A stretch of 64,000 nt of DNA from an uncultured Myxococcales bacterium (GCA_903895725.1 CAITUV010000086.1:1-64000), one strand, 5' to 3'. Numbered from the stretch's first letter, positions 17,024 to 26,679 are shown. Notes: generated by a model from the sequence alone, not told the origin. Translations and numbers: made by a program.

Positions 17024-18271
17024 TTACGCTCTGCTGTCGTCCAGGCTGCGGGTCACCATCGCATCCCGCAGCTTGGGTTCGAACCACGTTGACTTCGGCG
17101 GCATGATGGCGTTGCTGTCCGCAATGGCCATGAGCTGCCCCACGGTCACCGGGTACAGGGCGAATGCCACCTTCATGTCCAGCTTGCAGCGCCGCTCCAG
17201 CTCCTTCGTCCCACGGATCCCGCCGACGAAGTCGATCCGCTTGTCCGTCCGCGGATCAGCCACGCCCAGCACGGGCGCCAGCAGGTTGTCCTGCAGGATC
17301 GAGCAGTCCAGGCTGCGCACCGGGTCGTCGGCCGGGAAGGTGCCGGGCTTCGGCACCAGCTCGTACCACTTCCCGTCCAGAAACATGGTGTACCGATGCA
17401 GATCCCGAGGCATCGGGTCCGCGACCGGGGCCACCGTGAACTTGCTGCCGATCTCGGCCAGGAACTGCTCGCTGGTGCGGCCGTTGAGGTCCTTCACCAC
17501 ACGGTAGTACCCCTGGATCTTGAGCTGATCGTCCGGGAACGCCACGGCCAGGAAGTGGTTGTACAGCTCCGTCCCGTCATGCTTCGGGTTCCGGTCACGA
17601 CGCAGGTTGCGGCAGCGGAACGCCGCAGCGCTGCGGTGATGCCCGTCCGCGATGTAGAGCGCGGCGACCTCGCCGAATCCCACCCGGATCGCCTCGACGT
17701 CAGCCGGATCGGACACCACCCACAGAGTGTGCCCGATGCCGTCCGGCGAAACGAAGTCATACTCGGGCTTGCCGCGGGTCAGCCGGTCGAGCAGCCCGTC
17801 CAACGCCCCGGTCGCCCGGTAGGTCAGCAGCACGGGCCCGCTCTGGTTGTCCAGCACGTCCACGTGGTGCGCCCGATCATCTTCCTTGTCCCGGCGGGTC
17901 AGCTCGTGCTTCTTGACCAGCCCCCCCTCGTACTCGGCCACCGAGGCGCCGATGACGAACCCCGTCTGCACGTGGTCCCCCATCTTGAGCCGGTACAGGT
18001 AGAAGCAGGGCGTCTTGTCCCGGAACATCACGCCGTCGGCCTCGAGCTTGCGCAGGTTTGCCGCTCCCTTCTGGTACACCTCGGGAGAATGCGAGTCGAA
18101 CTCGGGCGGGAAGTCGATCTCCGCCTTGGACACGTGGAGGAAGGAGAGCGGGTTGCCCCTGGCCATCTCCCGGGCCTCCTCGGAATTCATGACGTCGTAC
18201 GGCGGTGCGGCCACGCGGGCCACCAGGTCCGCCCTCGGCCTCAGTCCCTTGAAAGGTCTCACATCCGACAT
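17024..18271 (-). CDS. DUF1015 family protein of the serine operon
   Basis: Cytoplasmic protein of 415 residues matching the DUF1015 family. It opens DVRPFKGLRPRADLVARV and has AAPPYDVMNSEEAREMA, then NPLSFLHVSKAEIDFP. The His-rich motif ADGHHRSAAAF lies near residue 215. ATG 18271 has GAGGGGAAG upstream and is preferred to an upstream TTG. The gene is 33 bases ahead of serA and in the same direction, so it is first in a three-gene serine operon. Members of this family recur beside serA and serC in many genomes, which suggests a linked metabolic or control role. The biochemical activity is not evident from the sequence. Confidence 0.88.
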   Translation of the reverse strand: MSDVRPFKGLRPRADLVARVAAPPYDVMNSEEAREMARGNPLSFLHVSKAEIDFPPEFDSHSPEVYQKGAANLRKLEADGVMFRDKTPCFYLYRLKMGDHVQTGFVIGASVAEYEGGLVKKHELTRRDKEDDRAHHVDVLDNQSGPVLLTYRATGALDGLLDRLTRGKPEYDFVSPDGIGHTLWVVSDPADVEAIRVGFGEVAALYIADGHHRSAAAFRCRNLRRDRNPKHDGTELYNHFLAVAFPDDQLKIQGYYRVVKDLNGRTSEQFLAEIGSKFTVAPVADPMPRDLHRYTMFLDGKWYELVPKPGTFPADDPVRSLDCSILQDNLLAPVLGVADPRTDKRIDFVGGIRGTKELERRCKLDMKVAFALYPVTVGQLMAIADSNAIMPPKSTWFEPKLRDAMVTRSLDDSRA

Positions 18272-18315
18272 GTTCTTCCCCTCGATCTGTCCACTCAACT
18301 ACCAATCGAGCAACC

Positions 18316-18344
18316 CCCATACCTTGGAATTGGAGCGAAAGCAA
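18316..18344 (-). promoter_or_regulatory. Promoter of the DUF1015-serA-serC operon
   Basis: On the minus strand, TTGCTT (18344-18339) and TATGGG (18321-18316) are 17 bases apart. They sit 45 bases upstream of ATG 18271, in the divergent gap shared with alr. Confidence 0.4.
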
Positions 18345-18365
18345 GGGGCGACATTCACCCGCGCG

Positions 18366-18395
18366 TTGGACTCGTGCCGAACCCCGGTGTATCCT
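18366..18395 (+). promoter_or_regulatory. Promoter of alr
   Basis: TTGGAC (18366-18371) and TATCCT (18390-18395) are 18 bases apart and 25 bases before the start codon. The promoter diverges from that of the serine operon. Confidence 0.42.
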
Positions 18396-18419
18396 CTCCC
18401 CGGACCGGAGGTGAGCCGT

Positions 18420-19556
18420 ATGGACCTGACCTGGGTCGAGGTATCCCGAAGCGCGCTGGAGCACAACCTGAAGCAGTTCCGGGCCATGGCCCCGAGGTCA
18501 CTGCTGGCCCCGGTCGTCAAGGCCAATGCATACGGGCATGGCCTCCTCCAGTCCGCCATCGCTTTCGTCGAGGCCGGGGCCGACTGGCTCTGCGTCAACG
18601 CCATCTACGAGGCCCAGGCATTGCGGGACGGGGGCCTCGGCGTCCCCATCTACGTGCTCGGCTATGTGGCCAACGAGGACATGGACCTGCTCTGCACCCT
18701 GGGGTGCCGCCTGGTGGTCTACAACTCCGAGTCCGTCCGCAGTCTGTCGGCCGCAGCGGTCCGCCAGGGCACCGTCATGCCGGTCCACATCAAGCTCGAG
18801 ACCGGCAATAACCGCCAGGGGCTCAAGGCCGCCGAGGCCGTCGAGCTGGCCCGCCTGATCCGCTCCCTCCCCGGAGTCGAGCTCGAAGGCGTCTCCAGCC
18901 ACTATGCGGACATCGAGGATACCACCGACCACTCCTATGCCCAGCACCAGCTGTCCCGCTTCCACGAGGCCTGCGAGGCCCTGGCCTCGGCGGGCATGCC
19001 CCCCCGGGTCCGCAACTTCTCCAACTCCGCAGCAGCCATCCTCTGGTCCGAGACCCAGTTCGACCTCGTCCGCATCGGCATCTCCGCCTACGGGATGTGG
19101 CCGTCCAAGGAGACCTTCGTCAGCGCGGTCATCCTGGGGCGCGACAAGCCCCAGCTTCGTCCGGCCATGACCTGGAAGACCCGGGTCGCCCAGGTCAAGG
19201 ATATCGAGCCCGGCGAGTTCGTCGGCTACGGACGCTCGTTCCGCACCACCCATACCACCCGTCTTGCCGTGCTGCCGGTCGGCTACTACGACGGGTACGA
19301 CCGGGCCCTGTCCAACCTCGCCCACGTCCTCGTCAACGGTCACATCGCCCCGGTCCGAGGCCGCGTCTGCATGAACATGATCATGGTTGATGTCTCCGAT
19401 GCCGGAGACGTCAAGCCCGAGGATCCCGTCGTCCTGCTCGGCAGTGACGGCCGGGAGTGCGTGACCGCAGAGCAGCTCGCCGGCTGGGCCGGAACCATCA
19501 ACTACGAGATCACCACGAGGATCTGCGAGCGCATCCCCCGCTACCTCGTGGACTGA
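18420..19556 (+). CDS. alr: Alanine racemase
   Basis: PLP enzyme that interconverts L- and D-alanine and supplies D-Ala for peptidoglycan. Its 378 residues are the normal length. A perfect GGAGGTGA lies upstream of ATG 18420. The N-terminal barrel carries the cofactor Lys in PVVKANAYGHG near residue 40. Other family motifs are HIKLETGNNRQGL, LEGVSSHYADIEDT and RIGISAYGMWP. The C-terminal domain starts with LPVGYYDGYDRAL, which contains the second catalytic Tyr, and then GRVCMNMIMVDVS. A surface lipoprotein gene begins ten bases downstream. Confidence 0.95.
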   Translation: MDLTWVEVSRSALEHNLKQFRAMAPRSLLAPVVKANAYGHGLLQSAIAFVEAGADWLCVNAIYEAQALRDGGLGVPIYVLGYVANEDMDLLCTLGCRLVVYNSESVRSLSAAAVRQGTVMPVHIKLETGNNRQGLKAAEAVELARLIRSLPGVELEGVSSHYADIEDTTDHSYAQHQLSRFHEACEALASAGMPPRVRNFSNSAAAILWSETQFDLVRIGISAYGMWPSKETFVSAVILGRDKPQLRPAMTWKTRVAQVKDIEPGEFVGYGRSFRTTHTTRLAVLPVGYYDGYDRALSNLAHVLVNGHIAPVRGRVCMNMIMVDVSDAGDVKPEDPVVLLGSDGRECVTAEQLAGWAGTINYEITTRICERIPRYLVD

Positions 19557-19566
19557 GGCCAGGGCC

Positions 19567-21600
19567 ATGACTTCCCTTCGACTCATCCTCCCTTGTGCCC
19601 TGCTGCTGTCGTGCGCGGATACCCTCGTCATCGATGGGGCCTGGTATGAAGAGGCCGGCGGACCCGCCGACCAGGTGTCGTTCAAGCCGCCAGGACCGGA
19701 GGATGTGGCAACGCCCGGCTCCGATTCGAGGGCCGCCCCCGCCGACACCCTCCCGGATCGCTTCGCCCCCGCCGACGTGCCGGGGCCGGATTCGAGCCCT
19801 GCCGACGTGCCTGCTCCGGACCTGCCCGTCCTCCCCGACCTGGTCGCGGAGGAACCCCCCCAGCTCCTCTGTCAGCCCGGCACCGCGGCGTGCGCCGGCA
19901 ACCAGGTCCAGACCTGCAATCCGGACGGGATGTCCTGGAGCACCTCGGACTGCCTCGACCAGTACTGCCTCCAGGGGAAATGCGTGCCGTGCGTCCCGGG
20001 GACCCGGAAGTGCGAGGGAGAGACCGTGCTCGAGTGCGCGGTCGACGGCCTCTCCTTTGCCCCGGTCGAAACGTGCGACTTCGGCGCGACCGGGACCGTC
20101 TGCGCCAAGGGCTCCTGCGTCTCCCCGTGCGAGGCAAGCAGCGGTATGACCTCCACCGGTCCCACCAACGAGGGGTGCGAGTACTGGTCCGTGGACATGG
20201 ACCAGAGCCAGGAGTTCGGCGGCATGGATTCCCAGTTCGCCATCGTCGTGTCCAACACCAACGACAAGCTCACCGCCACGGCCACGGTCACCAACGACGC
20301 GGGCACGACCAAAGAGGTCCAGGTGCCACCCGATTCCGCAGTCATCATCAACCTCGATCCCTACAACATCGTCGGCGTCATGAAGGGCAAGCGCGCCTGG
20401 CGCGTCCAGTCCAACATCCCCATCGTCGCCTACCAGTTCAATCCGCTCGAGAACGTCGGCGTCTTCTCCAACGATGCCTCGCTCCTCCTGCCCACGTATG
20501 CGCTCGGCAAGAAATACCGGGTCATGGCGTGGCCGCACCGGCCCGGAGCTGTGGGGCTGGCATCCGCCTTCACCGTGGTCGGGACCAGCCCCGACGGAAC
20601 CAACGTCACGGTCAAGGTCAGCGCTCCCACCGCGGCCGGCGACGGAATCCCGGCGCTTGCAGCGGGCCAGGAATGGAACACCACCCTGGCGCAGTTCGAG
20701 GTCCTCAATCTCGAGACCCAGGACGCGTTCCAGGACCTCACCGGCACCGTCGTCGAGGCCGACCAGCCCGTCGCACTCTTCGGCGGCCACGTCTGCGCCA
20801 ATTGCCCCCACAACTTCTGCCAGGGCGGCAAGTGCATCTTCGACCCCGATGCCGGCGGCTGCTCCAGCCACGGAGATTGCCCGATCATCGCGGCCTGCGA
20901 CCACCTCGAGGAGCAGATCCAGCCGCTCAATGCCTGGGGCCTGCACTACGTCATCGGCAAGACCTGGCCACGCGGCAAGGCCCCCGACTTCATTCGAGTG
21001 CTGGCATCCCAGCCCGGCACCACCGTGACCCTGAACCCGCCCGTCGCATCGATTCCGCAGCTCGGCGAGGGCCAGTACGTCGACTTCGAGACCTCCTCCC
21101 ACGTCGAGGTGAAGGCCGACAAGCCCATCCTGGTCGGCCAGTACCTGGAAGGACAGGATGCTCCCGGCCACGTCCACACCTTCTGCGAGGACGCATTCAT
21201 CTTCGGCCAGACCTGCGGCGGTGACCTGTTCGGCGACTCGTGCAACTCCGACGCGGACTGCAGCCCCGATGATGCCAATATCGGCGACCCCGCCTTCATG
21301 GTCGGCGTCCCGGTCGAGCAGTTCCGCAAGGAGTACGTCTTCCTCGTACCCACCAAGTACGCCTCCAACTACGTCACTATCGTGGCTCCGACCGGTGCCC
21401 AGGTGACCGTCGACGGCTCCTCCTCCGGCCTTTCGTTCGAGACCCTTCCATCGGGCCAGTACTCAGCGGCCCGCATGCCCTTGTCCGAAGGGGCTCATCA
21501 CCTGGTCGCGGACAAGCCAGTCGGCATTACGGTCTACGGCTGGGACCAGTACGTCTCGTATGGCTATCCCGGCGGGATGAACCTCGAAGTGCTCCAGTGA
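19567..21600 (+). CDS. Lipoprotein with IgGFc-binding-like domain
   Basis: Surface lipoprotein of 677 residues. The signal peptide has lipobox LLLSC near residue 16, followed by an Asp/Pro-rich linker to about residue 95. Cys-rich modules come next (CQPGTAACAGNQVQTC and CVPGTRKCEGETVLEC). From about residue 190 the sequence matches the IgGFc-binding-like N-terminal family: FGGMDSQFAIVVSNTNDKLT, VPPDSAVIINLDP, IPIVAYQFNPLENVGVFSND, ASLLLPTYALGKKY and SAFTVVGTSPDGTNV. A further Cys-rich insert lies near 405-440. Bacterial members of this family are probably adhesive or scaffold proteins, and antibody binding should not be assumed. The gene follows alr closely and precedes the CotH-like gene by 11 bases. 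Confidence 0.8.
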   Translation: MTSLRLILPCALLLSCADTLVIDGAWYEEAGGPADQVSFKPPGPEDVATPGSDSRAAPADTLPDRFAPADVPGPDSSPADVPAPDLPVLPDLVAEEPPQLLCQPGTAACAGNQVQTCNPDGMSWSTSDCLDQYCLQGKCVPCVPGTRKCEGETVLECAVDGLSFAPVETCDFGATGTVCAKGSCVSPCEASSGMTSTGPTNEGCEYWSVDMDQSQEFGGMDSQFAIVVSNTNDKLTATATVTNDAGTTKEVQVPPDSAVIINLDPYNIVGVMKGKRAWRVQSNIPIVAYQFNPLENVGVFSNDASLLLPTYALGKKYRVMAWPHRPGAVGLASAFTVVGTSPDGTNVTVKVSAPTAAGDGIPALAAGQEWNTTLAQFEVLNLETQDAFQDLTGTVVEADQPVALFGGHVCANCPHNFCQGGKCIFDPDAGGCSSHGDCPIIAACDHLEEQIQPLNAWGLHYVIGKTWPRGKAPDFIRVLASQPGTTVTLNPPVASIPQLGEGQYVDFETSSHVEVKADKPILVGQYLEGQDAPGHVHTFCEDAFIFGQTCGGDLFGDSCNSDADCSPDDANIGDPAFMVGVPVEQFRKEYVFLVPTKYASNYVTIVAPTGAQVTVDGSSSGLSFETLPSGQYSAARMPLSEGAHHLVADKPVGITVYGWDQYVSYGYPGGMNLEVLQ

Positions 21601-21610
21601 GGTGACTCGA

Positions 21611-23266
21611 ATGGCAATCGGGAAGAAGGGAATGCCCGGCATCGGAACGGTCACCGTGCTGGCCGCAGCGGCAGGAATGGTGCTGTTTTCCTGCTCCGGA
21701 GATGGAGAAGGGCAAGGTCCGGACCTGCCCGGCGGGGATGATGCCCGGCGGCTCGAGGAAGCAGCCACCGCGGACGGCCTCGTCCCGGCCGATTCCCAGG
21801 ACACCGGTGCGTCCGACCCGGCGCTCAGCCACGGCAAGGACGCGCCCGACGACTATGACCGGGTATTCGGAGACGGGGTCGTGCATCGCATCGATCTCGT
21901 GATCCCGCAGGCCACCTACGCTGCCATGCTCGCCGAGCTCGAAGAGCGCCTCGGACAGGCCAGCGGCACCGGGGGCGGGGAGGAGCCCCCCAAAGGGCCC
22001 CCGCCCAAGCCGGGCGTCGATGCGTGCGCAGGGCTCGAGGCCGGCGCCGAGTGCTCCTGGATGGACGGAGGAAAGAAGCTCGACGGCACGTGCACCCTCA
22101 TCGCATTTGGCGGGGGAATCCTGTTCTGTATGCCGGACGAGCCTCCGCCCAGCGCCCTCCCGCTGACCGGCTGGGATCCCAGCTACTTCGAGATCTCCGT
22201 GAAGTTCGACGGGGAAACGTGGGAGCACGTCGGCATGCGCTTCAAGGGCAACTCGACCCTCAACCACGCCTGGCAGCTCGGAAAGCGGAAGTTCTCATTC
22301 CGCCTCAATTTCGACAAGTACGAGGACCAGTACCCCGAGACCGACGACCAGCGCTTCTGGGGGTTCCAGGAGCTCGTCTTCAACAGCAACTGGCGCGACG
22401 ACTCGATGATTCGGGAGTTCCTGGCGTCCGAGCTCTTCAGCAAGGCCGGAGTCCACGCGTCCCGATCCGCCTTCTATCGTGTCTTCGCCGACGTGGGGGA
22501 GGGGCCGGTCTACTGGGGGCTCTACTCGCTGGCCGAAGATGCCTCGGACTCGGTGCTGGACAACCAGTTCGATGACGACAACGGGAACCTCTACAAGCCG
22601 GAAGGGAATGGAGCGGACTTCACCCATTTTGATGCCGAAGGCTTCGTCAAGAAGACCAACGAAGAGCTCGAGGACTGGTCCGACGTCCAGGCCGTCATCG
22701 ATGCCCTGCACGCAGACCGTAGCGATGCGCAGGCCTGGCGCAACGGCCTCGAGAAGGGGCTTGCCGTCGAGGCATTCCTCAAGTGGCTGGCGCTCAACAC
22801 CCTCATCGGAAACTGGGACAGCTACGGCAACGTCGCTCACAACTACTACCTGTACGCGGACTCGGGCAACCAGGGACGGCTGACCTGGATGCCCTGGGAT
22901 CTCAACGAGGCCTTCCGGACCACGGGCGGAGTCAAGGACGCCCTCCCGCTCGACCTGGCCGAGGTCAGCGACAAGTGGCCCCTCATCCGCTACCTGGCCG
23001 ACGATCCGGTCTACTTCGAGGCCTACCGGGGCTTCGTGGAGACGTTCGCACAGACCGTGTTCCCTGCCGAGGAGACCAAGGCCCGGATGAAGGCGCTTCA
23101 CACCCTCGTGGCCCCGTACGTCGTCGGCCCGGACGGGGAGCAGGGCGAGTTCACCCTGCTCCAGTCCCCCGAAGCGTTCACCAACGCGCTCGAGTCCGGT
23201 ACCGGTGCCCTCTTTCCCCTGGTCGACCAGCAACACGAAGCGGCAAAGGCATTTCTCGAGAAGTAA
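21611..23266 (+). CDS. CotH-kinase-family lipoprotein
   Basis: Secreted lipoprotein of 551 residues related to the spore-coat kinase CotH. ATG 21611 has GAGGTG upstream, and an upstream GTG at 21602 is less likely. The lipobox is LFSC near residue 27. An N-terminal module, VVHRIDLVIPQATYAAML, leads into MRFKGNSTLNHAWQLGKRKF, the Lys-bearing region. The kinase-like core includes ELVFNSNWRDDSMIREFLAS, YWGLYSLAEDASDSVLD and NLYKPEGNGADF. The late acidic motif TWMPWDLNEAF is typical of CotH active sites. Known CotH enzymes phosphorylate secreted proteins using extracytoplasmic ATP. The target here is unknown, and the adjacent Cys-rich lipoproteins are candidates. Confidence 0.85.
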   Translation: MAIGKKGMPGIGTVTVLAAAAGMVLFSCSGDGEGQGPDLPGGDDARRLEEAATADGLVPADSQDTGASDPALSHGKDAPDDYDRVFGDGVVHRIDLVIPQATYAAMLAELEERLGQASGTGGGEEPPKGPPPKPGVDACAGLEAGAECSWMDGGKKLDGTCTLIAFGGGILFCMPDEPPPSALPLTGWDPSYFEISVKFDGETWEHVGMRFKGNSTLNHAWQLGKRKFSFRLNFDKYEDQYPETDDQRFWGFQELVFNSNWRDDSMIREFLASELFSKAGVHASRSAFYRVFADVGEGPVYWGLYSLAEDASDSVLDNQFDDDNGNLYKPEGNGADFTHFDAEGFVKKTNEELEDWSDVQAVIDALHADRSDAQAWRNGLEKGLAVEAFLKWLALNTLIGNWDSYGNVAHNYYLYADSGNQGRLTWMPWDLNEAFRTTGGVKDALPLDLAEVSDKWPLIRYLADDPVYFEAYRGFVETFAQTVFPAEETKARMKALHTLVAPYVVGPDGEQGEFTLLQSPEAFTNALESGTGALFPLVDQQHEAAKAFLEK

Positions 23267-23290
23267 GGATGACGCCGACCCGTGCGGACG

Positions 23291-26200
23291 CTACTTCTTC
23301 GTCCCGGTCACGTTGAACGTCTGCGTCGTGCAGCCGAAGCACATCGCTCCGCCGGTGAACTTGAACGTCAGCGTCCCGGTGAACACGGTGTCGCTGGTAA
23401 ACGTCCCCGTCAGCGTGTAGGTTTCGGCGCAGGTTCCGGGGCAGGTGCACGTCGCGGTGAAGGCCTTGTCCTTGGCCGTGTCGCCCAGCATCGTGCAGCA
23501 GCCGTTCATGGCCGGCGTGATGGTCAGGCTCGACCCGTTGTCCGAGAAGAGGAGCTGGGACACGCTGAGGGACACGAGTCCGTAAGCGCAGGAGTAGGAT
23601 GCCGTCGGGGCGATCCCGTAGGTTCCGCTCGGATCATACCCCGTTGTCTGGCACTTCCCGTTCACGCAGGTCGCACCGCCCGAGCAGGTACCGCAGATTC
23701 CCCCGCATCCGTTGTCCCCGCATTCCTTGCCCGCACAGTTGGGGACGCACGTGCACTTGCCCGACTTGCAGTAGTTGTTCAGGCCTCCCGGGCACGGCGT
23801 GTCGTCCTTGAGCGGCGTGTACACGCATCCCTGCACCGGGTGGCACGAGTCGGTCGTGCAGAACTGGGTGTCGTCGCAGGTCTTGGTCGGCCCGGAAACG
23901 CAGGCACCGCCTGAGCACGTGTCCGGGTCGGTACACACGTTCGAGTCGCTGCACGGGCCCGCCACCGGATCGTGCTTGCAGCCCAGCACGGGGTCCGGCG
24001 CGTCCTTGGTGCACACGTTCCCGTCATCGCAGCTGATGGGCTTGCCCGCACAGACCCCCTGGCTGCACACGTCATCCGTCGTGGAGGCATTCTTGTCGTC
24101 GCACGGGGCCGTGTTGTTGGCGATCTTGCACCCGGTCTGCGGGTTGCACCAGTCGTCGGTGCAGACGTTCCCGTCGTCGCAGCCGAGCGGCTTGCCCAGC
24201 ACGCAGCCCACGGCCGGGCTGCACGTTTCCTGTCCGTTGCACACGTCGCCGTCGCTGCACACGAGAGGAATCCCGGTCAGGCAGCCGAGCTTTGCGTCGC
24301 ACGTCTCGGTGCCGTTGCACTTGTTGCCGTCGTCGCACACGAGCGGCTCGCCGGGCAGACAGCCCGAAACCGGGTTGCAGGTCTCGGTACCGTTGCACTT
24401 GTTCGCATCGTTGCACACGAGCGGAGTGCCGGCAACGCAGCCCTGGACCGGGTCGCACGTCTCGATGCCCGTGCACTTGTTGCCATCGTCGCACACCGGG
24501 GCCTGTCCGTTCTGGCATCCGGTTGCCGGGTTGCAGGTCTCGGTTCCGTTGCACTTGTTGCCGTCGTCGCACGTCAGCGCAAGTCCGGCAAGACACCCCT
24601 GGAGCGCGTCACAGGTCTCCTGGCCGTTGCACTTGTTGCCATCGTCGCAGATGGGGGGAGGACCGTTCTGGCATCCGGTTGCCGGGTTGCAGGTCTCGGT
24701 ACCGTTGCACTTGTTGCCGTCATCGCATTCGAGCGCAAGTCCGGCAAGGCACCCCTGGAGCGCATCGCAGGTCTCCTGGCCGTTGCACTTGTTGCCGTCG
24801 TCGCAGATGGGGGCAGGACCGTCCTGACAGCCCGTTGCCGGGTTACAGGTTTCGGTACCGTTGCACTTGTTGCCGTCGTCGCAGACGAGCGGCGTGCCTG
24901 CCTGGCATCCCAGGATCGGGTCGCACGTTTCGACCCCGTTGCAGGCGTTCCCGTCGTCGCAGACGAGGGGGGCCCCGGGAGCACAGTTGCCCTGCTGGCA
25001 CGCATCGCTCAATGTGCAGGCGCTCCCGTCGTTGCACCCGATGCCGTCTGTCTGCGGAGGGAGGCAGTCTCCGGTAAGCGGTGCGCAGAACGAGTCGTTG
25101 CACGGGTCCGCGTCCAGGTCGGCACACTTGGGTACCGAGCCGGTACAGACCCCGGCCGCACACTGCCCGCCGACCGTGCACGGATCCCCGTCCTCGCAGG
25201 CCGATCCCTCGATGGGCTGGTGCTCACACACCCATTGCGTCCCGTTGGCCTTGCACGAGTCCACCGTGCATTCGTTTTCGTCGTTGCAGTCGAGGTCGAC
25301 CCAGGCCGTGTGGCAGCCGGTCTGAGAATCCCACCCCTGCCCGCCATCCAGGTGCGTGCAGTACGTGTCGCTCTTGTCGAAGCACTTCCAGTCCGGCGGC
25401 CAGCACCACTGGTCCGCTACCTTCTGGTCGAGCGCACAGCCATCCTTGCCGCACACGACTCCGGCCAGGATGCACGGCAGCGGCGGCTTGCCCATCTGCT
25501 CCGCACACTGCTCCTTGGTCTTGGCAACACCGCCCGAGCACTTCCCCAGCGTCTCCTTGCCGATGGGGCCGTCGGCAGCAGAACCCAGCGAGCAGATCTG
25601 GTCCAGCAGGCAGGGATCGGCCGAGCACAGGTCCCCCGGCTTTGCCACCGGCCGGCAGTAGCGCACCATGGTCGTGGCCTTGCCCGGTACCGAGGGATCC
25701 GGAATCCAGTGGCACAGAAGGCCGGTGCACTCCAGGCATCCGCCCTCACATTCCTTCGGGTAGTCCTCCTGCCCGCACGACACGTCCAGGGTCTCATCGG
25801 CCTTGCACTTGCCCTCCACGCACGAATGGCCGGCGCACACCTCGTCGTCACCGTCCTGGTCGGGCCAGCAGGGCGTCGCATCGGGCTTGGAGGTCTGTCG
25901 GCAGCCTTCCAGACCGCCTACGCATACGACCTTGTCGATGCATCCGTACGGGTCCAACGTGGCGTTTTCGGCGTCGCACTGGAGCGCCAGTTCTGTGGGT
26001 GTGGCCCCCGTGTTGTCCTGGACCCCGCCGACGCACGTGGCCCCCACCCAGCAGTCGCTCTCGGCATACGGCGGGGAGTTGTCCGGAATCGTCTCCTCCA
26101 TGCACTCGCCCGTCTCGGGGGCGCACTTGGGCAGCGTGCACAGGTTCCCGTCCTGCTCGGGACATTCCTTGAGCTCCGTGCCCAGGCATTCACCGCTGCC

Positions 26201-26521
26201 CGAGCACTGGCCGCCCGAGAAGCACCCCTGCCCGCACGCGACTCCTTCCGCCTCGTAGTCGATCTGGCAGTGCCCCTGCCAACAGGTCATGGCCTTCATG
26301 CACTCGGTCTTCTCGCCGCAATCGGCAATGCTCTTGCACGGGGGACCGAGCTGGATTTCCGGCCCGGAATCCTCCCCGACCGCCTCGGGCGAGGATTGGT
26401 CCCACACCAGGTCGCCGCCGCCAGGCGTCGTGCCGCCACAGGCGGAAACCGCCATTCCGAGCAGGAGAACGAGCATCCGCCTTTCCAGGGGAGGAGCCAG
26501 TCGCCAGGAACCTGTTTCCAT
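23291..26521 (-). CDS. Cys-rich CTDC-repeat lipoprotein
   Basis: Surface lipoprotein of 1076 residues. ATG 26521 has GGAG upstream and the lipobox AVSAC lies near residue 27. A second start, at residue 16, is possible. The N-terminal half contains irregular Cys-rich modules (CGQGCFSGGQCSGSGEC, CAPETGECMEE). Residues about 505-800 are a near-perfect tandem array of 25-26-residue units of the form CDDGNKCNGTETCNPATGC, like the Dictyostelium CTDC-type repeat. The DNA of the array is itself highly repetitive (about 24130-24990). A final module, CGDNGCGGICGTCSGG, precedes a C-terminal beta-rich domain with CTCPGTCAETYTLTGTF. Disulfide-bonded extracellular stalk or matrix protein is the likely role. 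Confidence 0.82.
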   Translation of the reverse strand: METGSWRLAPPLERRMLVLLLGMAVSACGGTTPGGGDLVWDQSSPEAVGEDSGPEIQLGPPCKSIADCGEKTECMKAMTCWQGHCQIDYEAEGVACGQGCFSGGQCSGSGECLGTELKECPEQDGNLCTLPKCAPETGECMEETIPDNSPPYAESDCWVGATCVGGVQDNTGATPTELALQCDAENATLDPYGCIDKVVCVGGLEGCRQTSKPDATPCWPDQDGDDEVCAGHSCVEGKCKADETLDVSCGQEDYPKECEGGCLECTGLLCHWIPDPSVPGKATTMVRYCRPVAKPGDLCSADPCLLDQICSLGSAADGPIGKETLGKCSGGVAKTKEQCAEQMGKPPLPCILAGVVCGKDGCALDQKVADQWCWPPDWKCFDKSDTYCTHLDGGQGWDSQTGCHTAWVDLDCNDENECTVDSCKANGTQWVCEHQPIEGSACEDGDPCTVGGQCAAGVCTGSVPKCADLDADPCNDSFCAPLTGDCLPPQTDGIGCNDGSACTLSDACQQGNCAPGAPLVCDDGNACNGVETCDPILGCQAGTPLVCDDGNKCNGTETCNPATGCQDGPAPICDDGNKCNGQETCDALQGCLAGLALECDDGNKCNGTETCNPATGCQNGPPPICDDGNKCNGQETCDALQGCLAGLALTCDDGNKCNGTETCNPATGCQNGQAPVCDDGNKCTGIETCDPVQGCVAGTPLVCNDANKCNGTETCNPVSGCLPGEPLVCDDGNKCNGTETCDAKLGCLTGIPLVCSDGDVCNGQETCSPAVGCVLGKPLGCDDGNVCTDDWCNPQTGCKIANNTAPCDDKNASTTDDVCSQGVCAGKPISCDDGNVCTKDAPDPVLGCKHDPVAGPCSDSNVCTDPDTCSGGACVSGPTKTCDDTQFCTTDSCHPVQGCVYTPLKDDTPCPGGLNNYCKSGKCTCVPNCAGKECGDNGCGGICGTCSGGATCVNGKCQTTGYDPSGTYGIAPTASYSCAYGLVSLSVSQLLFSDNGSSLTITPAMNGCCTMLGDTAKDKAFTATCTCPGTCAETYTLTGTFTSDTVFTGTLTFKFTGGAMCFGCTTQTFNVTGTKK
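24130..24990 (-). repeat. In-frame tandem repeats of about 75-78 bp coding for Cys-rich units
   Basis: Roughly eleven units encode CDDGNKCNG-type modules inside the CTDC-repeat lipoprotein. Several adjacent copies are nearly identical at the DNA level, which suggests recent expansion or gene conversion. Confidence 0.8.
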
Positions 26522-26577
26522 GAGGACTCCGTGTCAGCTGGGGGACTCCGGATGCCGGCGCACCGTCAACGATCTGC

Positions 26578-26606
26578 ATAGTACCCGCTCCCGCGTGCGG
26601 GCGCAA
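26578..26606 (-). promoter_or_regulatory. Promoter of the CTDC-repeat lipoprotein gene
   Basis: On the minus strand, TTGCGC (26606-26601) and TACTAT (26583-26578) are 17 bases apart, 56 bases before ATG 26521. Confidence 0.48.
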
Positions 26607-26642
26607 CAACGGCCTCGCAACCGGCTCCGGCGTGCGCTGACC

Positions 26643-26671
26643 TTGACGGCGACTGGACCCGCTCCTAGGCT
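26643..26671 (+). promoter_or_regulatory. Promoter of the SBBP lipoprotein gene, possibly leaderless
   Basis: TTGACG (26643-26648) and TAGGCT (26666-26671) are 17 bases apart. Only eight bases separate the -10 from ATG 26680, so transcription would begin at or next to the start codon. No ribosome-binding site is visible before this ATG. Confidence 0.45.
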
Positions 26672-26679
26672 CACCCAAC

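Noticed and set aside
24130..24990. CRISPR-like periodic repeats
   Set aside because: They are in-frame coding repeats of Cys-rich modules in a lipoprotein.
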